Shown one piece after another: positions 19,514-28,920 of a stretch of DNA of 64,000 nt. Within the stretch, counting starts at the first letter, position 1. Each line of letters starts with the position of its first letter. Made by a program: the position numbers and the translations under genes. Location of the stretch: contig NZ_CP108508.1 in the NCBI RefSeq assembly GCF_035917275.1, positions 6,758,001 through 6,822,000 on the forward strand, written 5' to 3'. The DNA is from Streptomyces sp. NBC_01237 (GTDB lineage: Bacteria; Actinomycetota; Actinomycetes; Streptomycetales; Streptomycetaceae). The notes under the pieces are model-generated. The model was not told the DNA's origin, searched no databases, and saw only the letters and a program-made list of their open reading frames with translations.

Positions 19514-20437
19514 TCAGTAGCGCTCGATGGCCGGCGGCTCGGTGTAGTCCGAGCCGGACAGGCCCAGCGTCGCCTCGTAGATCTTCTTGTACGTGCCGTC
19601 CGTGACGTGCTTCTCCAGCGACTTGTTGATCGCCTCGCGCAGCGCCTTGTCGTCCTTGTTCATGCCGACGCCGTAGGGCTCGTCGGTGAACGGCTTGCCG
19701 ACGACCTGGAGCTTGCCGGAGTTCGCGGCGGCGTAGCCCTTGAGGATCGAGTCATCGGTGGTGACGGCGTCGATCTGCTTGGTCAGCAGCTGCTGCACGC
19801 AGTCCGAGTACTTGGCGAGCTCGACGACGCTCGCACCGTACTCGGGCTTCTTGATCTCCTGGAGGGGAGTGGAGCCGACGATCGAGCAGACCTTCTTGCC
19901 CTTCACCGACTCCTTGCCGGTGATGGAGGTGTCGCCCTTGCGCACCAGCAGGTCGGCGCCCGCCTTGTAGTACGGGCCCGCGAAGCCGACCTGCTTCTTG
20001 CGCTCGTCGTTGATCGTGTACGTACCGACGAAGTAGTCGACCTGGCCCTTGGAGATCGCCGTCTCGCGGATGCCGGAGTCGACGGTCTTCCACTCGATCT
20101 GCTTGTCGGAGAAGCCGAGGTCGGCGGCGATCATCTTGGCGATCTCGATGTCGAAGCCGGAGCGCTCCTTCGTCGACTGGTCCTCGAAGCCCAGGTACGG
20201 CTGGTCGGCCTTGGCGCCGATGACCAGCTTGCCGCGCTTCTTGGCCTCCTTGAAGGCCGGAGAGTCCAGGTCGACACCCGTCGCGACGGTGTACGTCGGC
20301 AGCTTCGGGGCCTCGGAGGAACCGGGCTTGGTCCCGGACGGCTTGTCGCCGGCCGAACCCTCCTTGCCACCACAGGCGGTCGCGGTCAGGGCGAGCACAG
20401 CGATGGCCGCGACAGCGGCCGACTTGCGGAGCTTCAT
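19514..20437 (-). CDS. gluB: Glutamate-binding lipoprotein GluB
   Basis: Solute-binding protein family 3 lipoprotein, 307 residues. The signal peptide has a KLRK start and lipobox LTATAC with the lipidated cysteine at residue 22, then a Gly/Ser/Lys/Pro linker to about 50. The mature domain shows KLVIGAKADQPYLGFED, RSGFDIEIAKMIAADLG and TDDSILKGYAAANSGKLQVVG, typical of glutamate/glutamine binders. It delivers ligand to GluC/GluD. Encoded 32 bases after gluA. Confidence 0.93.
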   Translation of the reverse strand: MKLRKSAAVAAIAVLALTATACGGKEGSAGDKPSGTKPGSSEAPKLPTYTVATGVDLDSPAFKEAKKRGKLVIGAKADQPYLGFEDQSTKERSGFDIEIAKMIAADLGFSDKQIEWKTVDSGIRETAISKGQVDYFVGTYTINDERKKQVGFAGPYYKAGADLLVRKGDTSITGKESVKGKKVCSIVGSTPLQEIKKPEYGASVVELAKYSDCVQQLLTKQIDAVTTDDSILKGYAAANSGKLQVVGKPFTDEPYGVGMNKDDKALREAINKSLEKHVTDGTYKKIYEATLGLSGSDYTEPPAIERY

Positions 20438-20469
20438 GTGAACTTTCCTTATGTCGTAGGTCGTTGTCG

Positions 20470-21255
20470 TCAGTGGTGAAGGATCTTCGACAGGAAGTCC
20501 TTGGCCCGGTCGCTGCGCGGATTGCTGAAGAACTGGTCGGGCACGGCCTCTTCGACGATCTTCCCGTCCGCCATGAAGACGACACGGTTGGCGGCCGAAC
20601 GGGCGAAGCCCATCTCATGGGTGACGACGACCATCGTCATCCCGTCCCGGGCCAGCTGCTGCATGACTTCGAGGACCTCGTTGATCATCTCGGGGTCGAG
20701 CGCCGAAGTGGGCTCGTCGAAGAGCATGACCTTGGGGTCCATCGCCAACGCCCGCGCGATGGCGACGCGTTGCTGCTGTCCGCCCGAGAGCTGCGCCGGG
20801 TACTTGTCGGCCTGCACCCCGACGCCCACCCGGTCGAGCAGGGCCCGGGCCTTCTCCTCCGCGGCCTTCTTCTCCGTCCTGCGGACCTTGGTCTGGCCCA
20901 GCATGACGTTCTCCAGCACGGTCTTGTGCGCGAAGAGATTGAACGACTGGAAGACCATGCCCACGTCGGCGCGCAGCCGGGCGAGCTCCTTGCCCTCCTG
21001 GGGCAGCGGCTTGCCGTCGATCGAGATCGCGCCCGAGTCGATCGTCTCCAAGCGGTTGATGGTGCGGCACAGCGTGGACTTGCCGGACCCGGAAGGCCCG
21101 ATGACGACCACGACCTCGCCACGGGCGATGGTCAGGTCGATGTCCTGGAGCACATGCAGCGCGCCGAAGTGCTTGTTGACGTTGCTCAGTACGACAAGGT
21201 CGTTCGCCGCAGGCGCGGCATCCTCGGCGGCCTTGGTCACTGAAACTCCGCTCAT
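20470..21255 (-). CDS. gluA: Glutamate ABC transporter ATPase GluA
   Basis: ABC ATPase of 261 residues of the GlnQ type. Walker [10 protein letters not shown] is at 53-61, the Q-loop in [19 protein letters not shown], signature [15 protein letters not shown] near 160, Walker [14 protein letters not shown] and switch histidine in VVTHEMGFA. The first gene of gluABCD; AGGAGG lies upstream of ATG 21255. It powers glutamate import. The promoter lies in the divergent region shared with gluR. Confidence 0.95.
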   Translation of the reverse strand: MSGVSVTKAAEDAAPAANDLVVLSNVNKHFGALHVLQDIDLTIARGEVVVVIGPSGSGKSTLCRTINRLETIDSGAISIDGKPLPQEGKELARLRADVGMVFQSFNLFAHKTVLENVMLGQTKVRRTEKKAAEEKARALLDRVGVGVQADKYPAQLSGGQQQRVAIARALAMDPKVMLFDEPTSALDPEMINEVLEVMQQLARDGMTMVVVTHEMGFARSAANRVVFMADGKIVEEAVPDQFFSNPRSDRAKDFLSKILHH

Positions 21256-21637
21256 CGGCTTCTTGCTCCGTCCTCCTCGGTTGGCAAGGACACTAGTGAC
21301 GCAGTGCGACCAGAGTCATTACATCTGAGCGGAAATTGAGCATAACGATCCGGCGGCAACCGGACACTCCGCGTGAACGGGACGCCTGGAGCAGCGCCGG
21401 GGCGTACCGGGTGCATAACGGAAACCCTGCTGTAACCGGCAGGCCCTTGACTGACGTGCCCGTCATCGGAGTGGATGCCCTGAAGAGATCGGACGTGAAA
21501 CGCCGCTGAACGGGAAGCCTCACAGAGGCCACGCGGAGTGAAACGCCATGTATCGGTACGTAACAGCACGTAACGCCACGCGACATCAGTAAGTAGCCCG
21601 GAGGCCCGCAAGGCCCGGGGAGACGGAAAGGAGGGCC
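21256..21637. promoter_or_regulatory. Divergent gluA/gluR control region
   Basis: A 382-base non-coding stretch carrying the promoters of the importer operon and of the two-component system. Apart from the phased repeats listed separately I see no convincing -10/-35 pair, riboswitch or small gene in it. Confidence 0.6.
21495..21584. promoter_or_regulatory. Phased heptamer repeats, candidate GluR operator
   Basis: Five heptamers start exactly 10 bases apart: GTGAAAC (21538), ATGTATC (21548), ACGTAAC (21558), ACGTAAC (21568) and ACGCGAC (21578). A second group, GTGAAAC (21495) and GCTGAAC (21505), has the same phasing. Ten-base direct repeats are how OmpR-type regulators such as GluR bind DNA. 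The cluster ends 53 bases before the gluR start. Confidence 0.6.
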
Positions 21638-22330
21638 ATGAGACTGCTGCTCGTCGAGGACGACGACCACGTCGCGGCGGCCCTGTCCGCCGTGCTCGCC
21701 CGGCACGGCTTCCAGGTGGTGCACGCCCGCAACGGCGAGGAGGCCCTGCGCGCCCTGCTGCCCGCGGAGAAGGAGCCCTTCGGGGTCATCCTCCTCGACC
21801 TCGGGCTGCCCGACCAGGACGGGTACGAGGTGTGCGGCAAGATCCGCAAGCGGACCGCGACCCCGGTGATCATGGTGACCGCCCGCGCCGACGTGCGCTC
21901 GCGCATCCACGGCCTCAACCTCGGCGCCGACGACTATGTCGTCAAGCCCTACGACACCGGTGAGCTGCTGGCCCGTATCCACGCCGTCGCCCGGCGCACC
22001 ACATCCGGCGAGGACACCGCGCCGACACCCGCCGCCGCCCTGCGGCTCGGACCGGTCCACATCGAGCTGCCGACCCGCCGGGTCAGCGTCGACGGCGAGG
22101 AAGTCCAGCTCACCCGAAAGGAGTTCGACCTCCTCGCGCTGCTGGCCCAGCGGCCCGGCGTGGTCTTCCGCCGGGAGCAGATCATCAGCGAGGTGTGGCG
22201 CACCAGCTGGGAGGGAACGGGGCGCACACTGGAAGTGCATGTCGCCTCCCTGCGCTCCAAACTGCGGCTGCCCGCACTGATCGAGACCGTGCGGGGCGTC
22301 GGCTACCGGCTCGTCTCGCCGTCCGCGTAA
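21638..22330 (+). CDS. gluR: OmpR-family response regulator GluR
   Basis: Response regulator of 230 residues. Acidic residues 7-10 (EDDD), phospho-acceptor D54 (LLDLGLP), T81 in the MVTARAD segment and K103 (GADDYVVKPYD) form the receiver. The C-terminal winged helix (LTRKEFDLLALLAQRPG, then LEVHVASLRSKLR and VRGVGYRLV) is OmpR-type. The kinase gene follows after 15 bases. From memory, GluR-GluK of S. coelicolor senses glutamate and controls gluABCD from the same divergent position. Confidence 0.9.
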   Translation: MRLLLVEDDDHVAAALSAVLARHGFQVVHARNGEEALRALLPAEKEPFGVILLDLGLPDQDGYEVCGKIRKRTATPVIMVTARADVRSRIHGLNLGADDYVVKPYDTGELLARIHAVARRTTSGEDTAPTPAAALRLGPVHIELPTRRVSVDGEEVQLTRKEFDLLALLAQRPGVVFRREQIISEVWRTSWEGTGRTLEVHVASLRSKLRLPALIETVRGVGYRLVSPSA

Positions 22331-22345
22331 GGGCGTACGTTCCCG

Positions 22346-23740
22346 GTGCGTACCCGCCTGCTTCCGCTGCTCATCGTCCTCATGGCAGCCGTTCTGCTCG
22401 CCCTGGGCTTTCCGCTCGCCGTGAGCGTGGCCGCCGCCGAGCAGCAGCGCGTCGTCATCGACCGGATCGATGACACGGCGCGCTTCGCTGCGCTGGCGCA
22501 GTTCGTCAGCGAGCCCATCCCCGACAACGACGAACGCAGACGCACCCTCCAGGCGGAGCTGGAGGCGTACGACTCCGTGTACGGGATACGGGTGGGCGTC
22601 TTCTTCCGCGACGACAGACCGCTGGCGAAGGCTCCCTCCGACTGGCTCCTGCCCGTCGAGGGGGAGGGGCGTGCGGCGTTCAAGGAAGCACTGCTCGGCC
22701 GCCGTTCCCACGATCCGCCCCAGGTCTGGCCGTGGCAGAACGGCCGTGTCGTCGTCGCCTCGCCCGTCGTGCGGGACGGTGACGTCGTCGCCGTCGTCGT
22801 GATCGACTCGCCCACCGGTGAGATGAGGTCCCGGACGCTGAACGGCTGGCTGCTGATCGGCCTCGGCGAGGCCCTCGCGATGCTGGTGGCGGTCGGCGCG
22901 GCGTTCCGGCTCACGGGCTGGGTGCTGCTGCCCGTAGGGATCCTGGACGCGGCGACCCACGACATCGCCAGCGGCCGCATGCGGTCACGGGTCGCGGCCT
23001 CCGGCGGGCCGCCGGAACTCAGGCGCCTGGCCCGCTCGTTCAACGAGATGGCCGACAACGTGGAGGACGTGCTGGAGCAGCAGCGCGCCTTCGTCGCCGA
23101 CGCCTCGCACCAACTGCGCAACCCACTGGCCGCGCTGCTCCTGCGCATCGAGCTCCTCGCCCTCGAACTCCCCGAGGGGAACGAGGAGATCGCCTCGGTG
23201 CGTACGGAGGGCAAGCGCCTGGGCCAGGTCCTCGACGATCTCCTCGACCTCGCGCTGGCCGAGCACACCGAGGCCGACCTCCAGCTCACCGACATCGGCG
23301 CGCTCACCGCCGAGCGGGTCGCTTCCTGGCGCCCGCTCGCGGAGGAGAAGGGCGTGATCCTGACACTGGACGGCGCGGCGGCGGTCACCGCCTGGGCCGA
23401 CCCCATCGCCTTCTCCAGCGCCCTCGACGCCGTGATCGACAACGCCCTGAAGTTCACGCCGCCGGACCAGGACGTACGTGTCACGGTCGCCGCCGAGGCC
23501 GACCGGGCCACGGTCGTGGTCGCCGATCGCGGACCGGGGCTCACCGAACAGGAACTGGAACGTATCGGCGACCGCTTCTGGCGCAGCAACCGGCACCAGA
23601 ACGTCAAGGGGTCGGGCCTGGGGCTGTCCATCTCCCGGGTGCTGCTCGCGGCGGGCGGCGGTTCGATCGCGTACGCCCCGCACGAGCCGCACGGGCTGCG
23701 GGTGACCGTGTCGGCGCCACGGAACACTCCGCACAGCTGA
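22346..23740 (+). CDS. gluK: Sensor histidine kinase GluK
   Basis: Kinase of 464 residues. Transmembrane helix 1 spans about 6-30, an extracytoplasmic sensor domain about 31-165, helix 2 about 166-195 and a HAMP linker about 196-245. The phosphorylated histidine is H255 in ADASHQLRNPL. The ATPase domain shows DNALKFTPPDQ, DRGPGL and GSGLGLSISRVLL. Start GTG at 22346. It signals to GluR; the periplasmic domain is the likely glutamate sensor. It converges on the TAXI-type gene. Confidence 0.92.
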   Translation: MRTRLLPLLIVLMAAVLLALGFPLAVSVAAAEQQRVVIDRIDDTARFAALAQFVSEPIPDNDERRRTLQAELEAYDSVYGIRVGVFFRDDRPLAKAPSDWLLPVEGEGRAAFKEALLGRRSHDPPQVWPWQNGRVVVASPVVRDGDVVAVVVIDSPTGEMRSRTLNGWLLIGLGEALAMLVAVGAAFRLTGWVLLPVGILDAATHDIASGRMRSRVAASGGPPELRRLARSFNEMADNVEDVLEQQRAFVADASHQLRNPLAALLLRIELLALELPEGNEEIASVRTEGKRLGQVLDDLLDLALAEHTEADLQLTDIGALTAERVASWRPLAEEKGVILTLDGAAAVTAWADPIAFSSALDAVIDNALKFTPPDQDVRVTVAAEADRATVVVADRGPGLTEQELERIGDRFWRSNRHQNVKGSGLGLSISRVLLAAGGGSIAYAPHEPHGLRVTVSAPRNTPHS

Positions 23741-23760
23741 CCGGGCGGGCCCCCTCGGCG

Positions 23761-23821
23761 GCCGGACGCTCAGGGCTTGACCGAACGGTGGGGCCGGACG
23801 CTCAGGGTTTGACCGAACGGT
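23761..23821. repeat. 29-bp direct repeat at the end of the TAXI-type gene
   Basis: Copies at 23761-23789 and 23793-23821 differ by one base. The right copy contains the stop codon and last codons of the minus-strand TAXI gene; the left copy repeats them, stop included, just beyond the gene. Confidence 0.75.
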
Positions 23822-24800
23822 AGTAGCGCCCGGCCCCTTCGTGCAGCGGGAGCGGGTCGGTGTAGATCGCCGTCCGCAGGTCCACCAGCTGCGCCGCGTG
23901 CACCTCGCGCCCGATCCGGTCCCTGCTGTTGATCACGGTCCGGGTGAACGCCTCGGTCATCGCGGGATCCGTACGGTCCGTGGTGACCAGCAGATTGGCG
24001 ACGGCGACGGTGGGCACGGACTGTCCCTGCTGCGCGTCCAGGTAGGCGTCGGCGGGCATCACGGCCGAGCGGTAGTAGCGGGTGGATCCGCCCGCCGCCT
24101 GCAACTGTGCGATCAGCGGATCCTCCAGCGGCACCAGCCGGATGGCGAACCGGTCCGACAGCTCCTGCACCGCACCGGTCGGCAGACCGCCCGACCAGAA
24201 GAAGGCGTCGAGCAGACCGTTGGCCAGCCGGGTCGGCATCGTGTCGATGCCGGCCGACACCGGGGTGATCCCGGTCCTCGGATCGATGCCCCCCGCGTTC
24301 ATCAGCCGGTCGGCGACCAGCCGGACACCGGACCCCTGCTGCCCCACCCCGACGCGTTTGCCCCGCAGGTCGGAGACCTTGCGTATCCCGGAGTCGCGGG
24401 GCACGACCAGCTGTATGTAGTCGTCGTACAGCCGCACACAGCCGCGCAGCCGCTGTGCGCCGGGCTTGCCGTCGCGCAGGTAGGTGGCGACGGCGTCAGC
24501 GGTGGCGATCGTGAAGTCGGCCTTCCCCGTCGCGACCCGTTCGAGATTCTGCTGCGAGCCCTCGCTGGTCTGCAACCGTACGGACACCTCGGGCATGTCC
24601 TTGGCCAGGGCTCCTTCGAGCCGCTCGCCGTACCGCTGGTAGACGCCGCTGTGTACGCCGGTGGAGAAGGTCAGCGAGCCGGTGGGCGTCCTCTCCCCCA
24701 GGGGGAGCACCCACCACAGCAGCAGCCCGAGAACGACCGCGACGGCGGCGCCCCCCTGAAGGGTGCGTCGTCGGCCGAATCGGGACAGTGCGTGGAGCAT
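23802..24800 (-). CDS. TAXI-family (TRAP-associated) solute-binding protein, membrane-anchored
   Basis: Protein of 332 residues: a short cytoplasmic basic N-terminus, one membrane segment at about 16-33 ([20 protein letters not shown]) and a TAXI-type binding domain. Family features seen are [42 protein letters not shown] and [25 protein letters not shown] sequence (here [11 protein letters not shown]). TAXI proteins of TRAP carriers bind glutamate or 2-oxoglutarate among others. No TRAP membrane subunit gene is nearby. It converges on gluK, hinting at a link to glutamate sensing. ATG at 24800. Confidence 0.8.
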   Translation of the reverse strand: MLHALSRFGRRRTLQGGAAVAVVLGLLLWWVLPLGERTPTGSLTFSTGVHSGVYQRYGERLEGALAKDMPEVSVRLQTSEGSQQNLERVATGKADFTIATADAVATYLRDGKPGAQRLRGCVRLYDDYIQLVVPRDSGIRKVSDLRGKRVGVGQQGSGVRLVADRLMNAGGIDPRTGITPVSAGIDTMPTRLANGLLDAFFWSGGLPTGAVQELSDRFAIRLVPLEDPLIAQLQAAGGSTRYYRSAVMPADAYLDAQQGQSVPTVAVANLLVTTDRTDPAMTEAFTRTVINSRDRIGREVHAAQLVDLRTAIYTDPLPLHEGAGRYYRSVKP

Positions 24801-24947
24801 GGCCGCGATCCTGCCAGCTCACACCCGTGGTGGCCAGGCCCGGCCGCCGCCGGGCGGAGGGAGGACACGGGCTCCGCGGAGGGCGGGAGGACAGGGGGGA
24901 AGGGGAGGGACGGCGGGAGGCGCGCGACTACCGCCTACCCTTGTCGC

Positions 24948-26462
24948 ATGAGCAGCGGCAACCGGAGCGAAGCAGTGGACGTCAAGAAAAGCTACGAGGT
25001 GCGCACCTACGGGTGCCAGATGAACGTTCACGACTCCGAACGGCTGTCGGGTCTCCTGGAGGACGCCGGTTACGTACGCGCGCCCGAGGACGCCGACGGT
25101 GATGCCGATGTCGTCGTCTTCAACACCTGTGCGGTACGGGAGAACGCCGACAACAAGCTCTACGGCAACCTCGGCCGCCTCGCCCCGATGAAGACCAAGC
25201 GGCCCGGGATGCAGATCGCCGTGGGCGGCTGCCTCGCGCAGAAGGACCGCGACACGATCGTCAAGCGGGCGCCCTGGGTGGACGTCGTCTTCGGTACGCA
25301 CAACATCGGCAAGCTGCCCGTGCTGCTGGAGCGCGCCCGTATCCAGGAGGAGGCGCAGATCGAGATCGCCGAATCCCTGGAGGCGTTCCCCTCCACGCTC
25401 CCCACCCGCCGCGAGTCCGCCTACGCCGCGTGGGTCTCCATCTCCGTGGGCTGCAACAACACCTGCACCTTCTGCATCGTCCCCGCGCTGCGCGGCAAGG
25501 AGAAGGACCGTCGCACCGGCGACATCCTGGCCGAGATCGAGGCGCTCGTCGCCGAGGGCGTGTCCGAGATCACCCTGCTCGGCCAGAACGTGAACGCGTA
25601 CGGTTCCGACATCGGCGACCGCGAGGCGTTCTCCAAGCTGCTGCGCGCGTGCGGACGGATCGAGGGACTGGAGCGCGTCCGCTTCACCTCGCCGCACCCC
25701 CGCGACTTCACCGACGACGTCATCGCGGCGATGGCCGAGACCCCGAACGTGATGCCGCAGCTCCACATGCCGATGCAGTCGGGCTCGGACACCGTCCTGA
25801 AGGCGATGCGACGCTCCTACCGGCAGGAACGCTTCCTCGGGATCATCGAGAAGGTGCGTGCCGCGATGCCGGACGCCGCCATCTCCACCGACATCATCGT
25901 GGGCTTCCCCGGCGAGACCGAGGAGGACTTCCAGCAGACGATGCACGCGGTGCGCGAGGCGCGCTTCGCGAACGCCTTCACCTTCCAGTACTCCAAGCGG
26001 CCCGGAACCCCGGCCGCCGACATGGAGGGGCAGATCCCCAAGGAGGTCGTGCAGGAGCGGTACATGCGCCTGTCCGCACTCCAGGAGGAGATCTCCTGGG
26101 AGGAGAACAAGAAGCAGGTCGGCCGCACCCTGGAGGTCATGGTCGCCGAGGGGGAGGGGCGCAAGGACGGCGCCACGCACCGCCTCTCCGGCCGTGCCCC
26201 CGACAACCGTCTCGTCCACTTCACCAAGCCCTCGCAGGAGGTCCGCCCCGGCGATGTGGTGACCGTGGAGATCACCTACGCCGCCCCGCACCACCTGCTG
26301 GCCGAGGGCGCGCCGCTGGGCGTGCGGAGCACACGCGCCGGGGACGCCTGGGAGCGGCGCACCTCGGCGGCGGCCGCCAAGCCCGCCGGTGTGATGCTCG
26401 GTCTGCCGGGCATCGGCGTCCCGGCGCCGCTGCCGGCCGCGGCGGCTCCCGGCTGCGGCTGA
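24948..26462 (+). CDS. miaB: tRNA-2-methylthio-N6-isopentenyladenosine synthase MiaB
   Basis: Radical SAM methylthiotransferase of 504 residues that adds the methylthio group to i6A37 of tRNA. The auxiliary cluster cysteines are C23, C61 and C95, and the SAM cluster motif CNNTCTFC has C169, C173 and C176. A TRAM domain follows near 380-455 ([15 protein letters not shown]...), then an Ala/Pro-rich tail. ATG 24948 opens [24 protein letters not shown]. MiaA, which makes its substrate, is encoded about 1.4 kb downstream. Confidence 0.97.
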   Translation: MSSGNRSEAVDVKKSYEVRTYGCQMNVHDSERLSGLLEDAGYVRAPEDADGDADVVVFNTCAVRENADNKLYGNLGRLAPMKTKRPGMQIAVGGCLAQKDRDTIVKRAPWVDVVFGTHNIGKLPVLLERARIQEEAQIEIAESLEAFPSTLPTRRESAYAAWVSISVGCNNTCTFCIVPALRGKEKDRRTGDILAEIEALVAEGVSEITLLGQNVNAYGSDIGDREAFSKLLRACGRIEGLERVRFTSPHPRDFTDDVIAAMAETPNVMPQLHMPMQSGSDTVLKAMRRSYRQERFLGIIEKVRAAMPDAAISTDIIVGFPGETEEDFQQTMHAVREARFANAFTFQYSKRPGTPAADMEGQIPKEVVQERYMRLSALQEEISWEENKKQVGRTLEVMVAEGEGRKDGATHRLSGRAPDNRLVHFTKPSQEVRPGDVVTVEITYAAPHHLLAEGAPLGVRSTRAGDAWERRTSAAAAKPAGVMLGLPGIGVPAPLPAAAAPGCG

Positions 26463-26579
26463 GACCGCCACCGGGGAGGCCGGGCGGCTCCGGGCCCCGG
26501 CTCCCTGCCCCGGTTTCCCCGGCTCCCGGCTTCGGCCTGCGACCCCGCCCCCCGGCTCCGGGCTCCCGGCGTCGGCTGA
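26444..26579 (+). repeat. Repeats of the miaB 3' end
   Basis: GGCTCCCGGCTGCGGCTGA (26444-26462, with the miaB stop) recurs as a related copy at 26521-26544 and again at 26561-26579 with 17 of 19 bases the same and the TGA kept. The rest of this 160-base gap is low-complexity C/G-rich sequence. Confidence 0.55.
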
Positions 26580-26622
26580 CGGCGCACCAGGAGCCGGGGC
26601 GCCCCGCAGTACGCTGATCGGC

Positions 26623-27363
26623 ATGCTTGTCGCCGCTGCCGTGTGCCCCTGCCCGCCTCTCCTCGTGCCCGAGGTCGCTGCCGGAGCCGCACCCGAGCTC
26701 GATGCCGCGAGGACCGCGTGCCTCGACGCTCTGGGCGTGCTCGCCGCCTCCCGGCCCGATCTGCTCGTGGTGGTCGGTCCCGCCGAGCAGGAGTCCCGTG
26801 GAGCGCATCCCGCAGGCGCCACCGGGTCCTTCGGAGGGTTCGGGGTCGACCTCGAAGTGCGCCTGGGCGCGGGGCCTTCGCCCGGTCGCGCGGCCGGGGA
26901 GACTCCGGTCGCGCCGGCCCGGCCGCTGCCGACCTCGCTCGCCGTGGGCGCGTGGCTGCTGGACCGGGCGCGATGGGCCGACGCCCCGGTCGAGGGACTC
27001 GGCGTGGGTGAGCCCCTCGACGGCGACCGCTGCGCGCGGGCGGGGCGGGAGCTGGCCGCCGGGGCCGAGCGCGTCGCGCTCCTGGTGATGGGTGACGGCA
27101 GTGCCTGCCGCACGCTGAAGGCGCCGGGATATCTGGACGAGCGGGCCATGGACTTCGACGCGCGGGCGACCCGTGCCCTGGGGTCCGCGGATCTCGCCGC
27201 GCTCCGGGGGCTCGACGAGTCCCTCGCGTACGAACTGAAGGTGGCGGGCCGCGCGCCGTGGCAGGTACTCGCGGGCGCCGCCGAGGGGGCGGGCCTGGGC
27301 GGGCAACTGCTGTACGAGGACGCCCCGTACGGCGTGGGCTACACCGTCGCCGCCTGGTCGTGA
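26623..27363 (+). CDS. Class III extradiol dioxygenase-like (LigB fold) protein
   Basis: Protein of 246 residues resembling the LigB/MEMO-type class III dioxygenase fold: CPCPPLLVPEVAAG near the N-terminus, LLVVVGPAEQE, VALLVMGDGSACRTLKAPGYLDERA near 145 and YGVGYTVAAW at the end. The usual metal histidines are not all evident, so activity is doubtful. ATG at 26623. From memory it keeps this place between miaB and miaA in streptomycetes. Role unknown. Confidence 0.6.
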   Translation: MLVAAAVCPCPPLLVPEVAAGAAPELDAARTACLDALGVLAASRPDLLVVVGPAEQESRGAHPAGATGSFGGFGVDLEVRLGAGPSPGRAAGETPVAPARPLPTSLAVGAWLLDRARWADAPVEGLGVGEPLDGDRCARAGRELAAGAERVALLVMGDGSACRTLKAPGYLDERAMDFDARATRALGSADLAALRGLDESLAYELKVAGRAPWQVLAGAAEGAGLGGQLLYEDAPYGVGYTVAAWS

Positions 27364-27422
27364 AACGGCCGGGCCGGTGGGTGGCCGTGCCCCCTGCCGG
27401 ACCGGCGGGGAACGAGCGCACA

Positions 27423-27465
27423 CGCAGGACGGCCGTGGAGCGATGAGCTCCACGGCCGTCCTGCG
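27423..27465. terminator. Strong bidirectional terminator
   Basis: Nineteen-base perfect arms (27423-27441 and 27447-27465) around a 5-base loop GATGA, between convergent genes. One of the strongest hairpins in the window. Confidence 0.9.
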
Positions 27466-27492
27466 CGTGATCACGGCGACATCAGGTCCGGA

Positions 27493-27729
27493 TCAGGTAG
27501 TGGGCGGCCTACCACCCTCGTCCTTGTGGCCCAGACGGTCCACGGCGTCCTTCGCCTTCTGCGTACCGGACACGATCTTGTCGCTGTACTTGCCCTTGGT
27601 CTTCTGATCCACCGTGCGTGCGGCCTTGTCCAGGCCCTGTTCGATCTTGCCCCCGTGCTGATGCGCGAGGTCGCCGACCTTGTCCTTGGCCGGCGCCAGT
27701 TTGGCCTTCAGGTTGTCCAGGAAACCCAT
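27493..27729 (-). CDS. MT0933-like putative antitoxin
   Basis: Small Lys-rich helical protein of 78 residues: MGFLDNLKAKLAPAKDKVGD, then KIEQGLDKAARTVDQKTKGKYSDKI. This matches the MT0933/Rv0909-type antitoxin family (PF14013). ATG 27729 has GGAAGG upstream. No toxin-like gene is adjacent, as is usual for Streptomyces members, so the antitoxin label is by family only; a general stress or DNA-binding role is equally possible. Confidence 0.7.
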   Translation of the reverse strand: MGFLDNLKAKLAPAKDKVGDLAHQHGGKIEQGLDKAARTVDQKTKGKYSDKIVSGTQKAKDAVDRLGHKDEGGRPPTT

Positions 27730-27885
27730 GGGGCACCTTCCGTGCAGAGGGGACTGTGTACGAGCGCTCTCTCCCACCCCATTGTCCGTTACCGCCGATT
27801 TTACTCGGCGGGGTGGGCGGTCGCGCTGCTCCGATGGCCGTTCGGCACGTTCGGGAAGAGGCCGGAGATTTGCGAGACTGTGCCG

Positions 27886-28824
27886 GTGACAAGTCCCGCT
27901 TCAGCCCCCCGCGTCATCACGGTCGTCGGCCCCACCGCAGCCGGAAAGTCTGATCTGGGCGTATTTCTTGCCCAGCAGCTCGACGGCGAAGTGGTCAACG
28001 CCGACTCCATGCAGCTCTACCGCGGGATGGATATCGGCACCGCCAAACTGACGCTCCCCGAGCGCGGCGGTGTGGTGCACCGGCTGCTGGACATCTGGGA
28101 CGTGACCGAGGCCGCCAGCGTCGCCGAGTACCAGCGGCTGGCCAGGCTGGAGATCGACCGGCTGCTCGCCGAAGGCCGTACCCCCGTCCTCGTCGGCGGC
28201 TCCGGCCTCTATGTGAAGGGCGCCATCGACGCCCTGGAGTTCCCCGGTACGGACCCCGAGGTGCGGGCCCGGCTGGAGCGGGAACTGGCCGGCAGCGGCC
28301 CCGGCGCACTGCACGCACGGCTCGCCGTCGCCGACCCGGACGCCGCCCGCGCCATCCTGCCCAGCAACGGACGCCGCATCGTCCGCGCCCTCGAAGTCAT
28401 CGAGATCACCGGCAAGCCCTTCACCGCGAATCTCCCCGGGGACGAGGCGGTCTACGACGCCGTGCAGATCGGCGTCGATGTCGGCCGCCCCGAACTGGAC
28501 GAGCGCATCGCCCTGCGGGTCGACCGGATGTGGGAGGCCGGCCTCGTGGACGAGGTGCGCGCCCTGGAGGCCGAAGGACTGCGGGAGGGGCTCACCGCCT
28601 CCCGCGCGCTCGGCTACCAGCAGGTGCTGGCGGCCCTCGCGGGGGAGTGCACCGCGGACGAGGCGCGAGCCGAGACGGTGCGCGCCACCAAACGCTTCGC
28701 GCGCCGTCAGGACTCCTGGTTTCGCCGCGACCCGCGTGTGCAATGGCTCAGTGGCACGGAGGACCAGCGCCGGGAACTCCCGCACCGGGCGCTGACGTTG
28801 GTCGAACGAGCGGTTACAGCCTGA
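27886..28824 (+). CDS. miaA: tRNA dimethylallyltransferase MiaA
   Basis: Isopentenyl transferase of 312 residues that modifies A37 of tRNA, giving the substrate of MiaB. P-loop GPTAAGKS is at 15-22, then VNADSMQLYRGMDIGTAK, LVGGSGLYVKG, and the C-terminal RATKRFARRQDSWFRRD. Two in-frame GTG codons compete (27880 and 27886); 27886 gives the N-terminus closest to what I recall for S. coelicolor MiaA, while a GGAG at 27864 is nearer 27880. Confidence 0.95.
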   Translation: MTSPASAPRVITVVGPTAAGKSDLGVFLAQQLDGEVVNADSMQLYRGMDIGTAKLTLPERGGVVHRLLDIWDVTEAASVAEYQRLARLEIDRLLAEGRTPVLVGGSGLYVKGAIDALEFPGTDPEVRARLERELAGSGPGALHARLAVADPDAARAILPSNGRRIVRALEVIEITGKPFTANLPGDEAVYDAVQIGVDVGRPELDERIALRVDRMWEAGLVDEVRALEAEGLREGLTASRALGYQQVLAALAGECTADEARAETVRATKRFARRQDSWFRRDPRVQWLSGTEDQRRELPHRALTLVERAVTA

Positions 28825-28920
28825 TCACGTGATGGCATCGGGAAGCTCCGGCCGTCATTTCGGCACCCGTGATCGTGCCATCATCGAGCATCGATCGACC
28901 AGTCCGAGTTGGGAGGGCGC

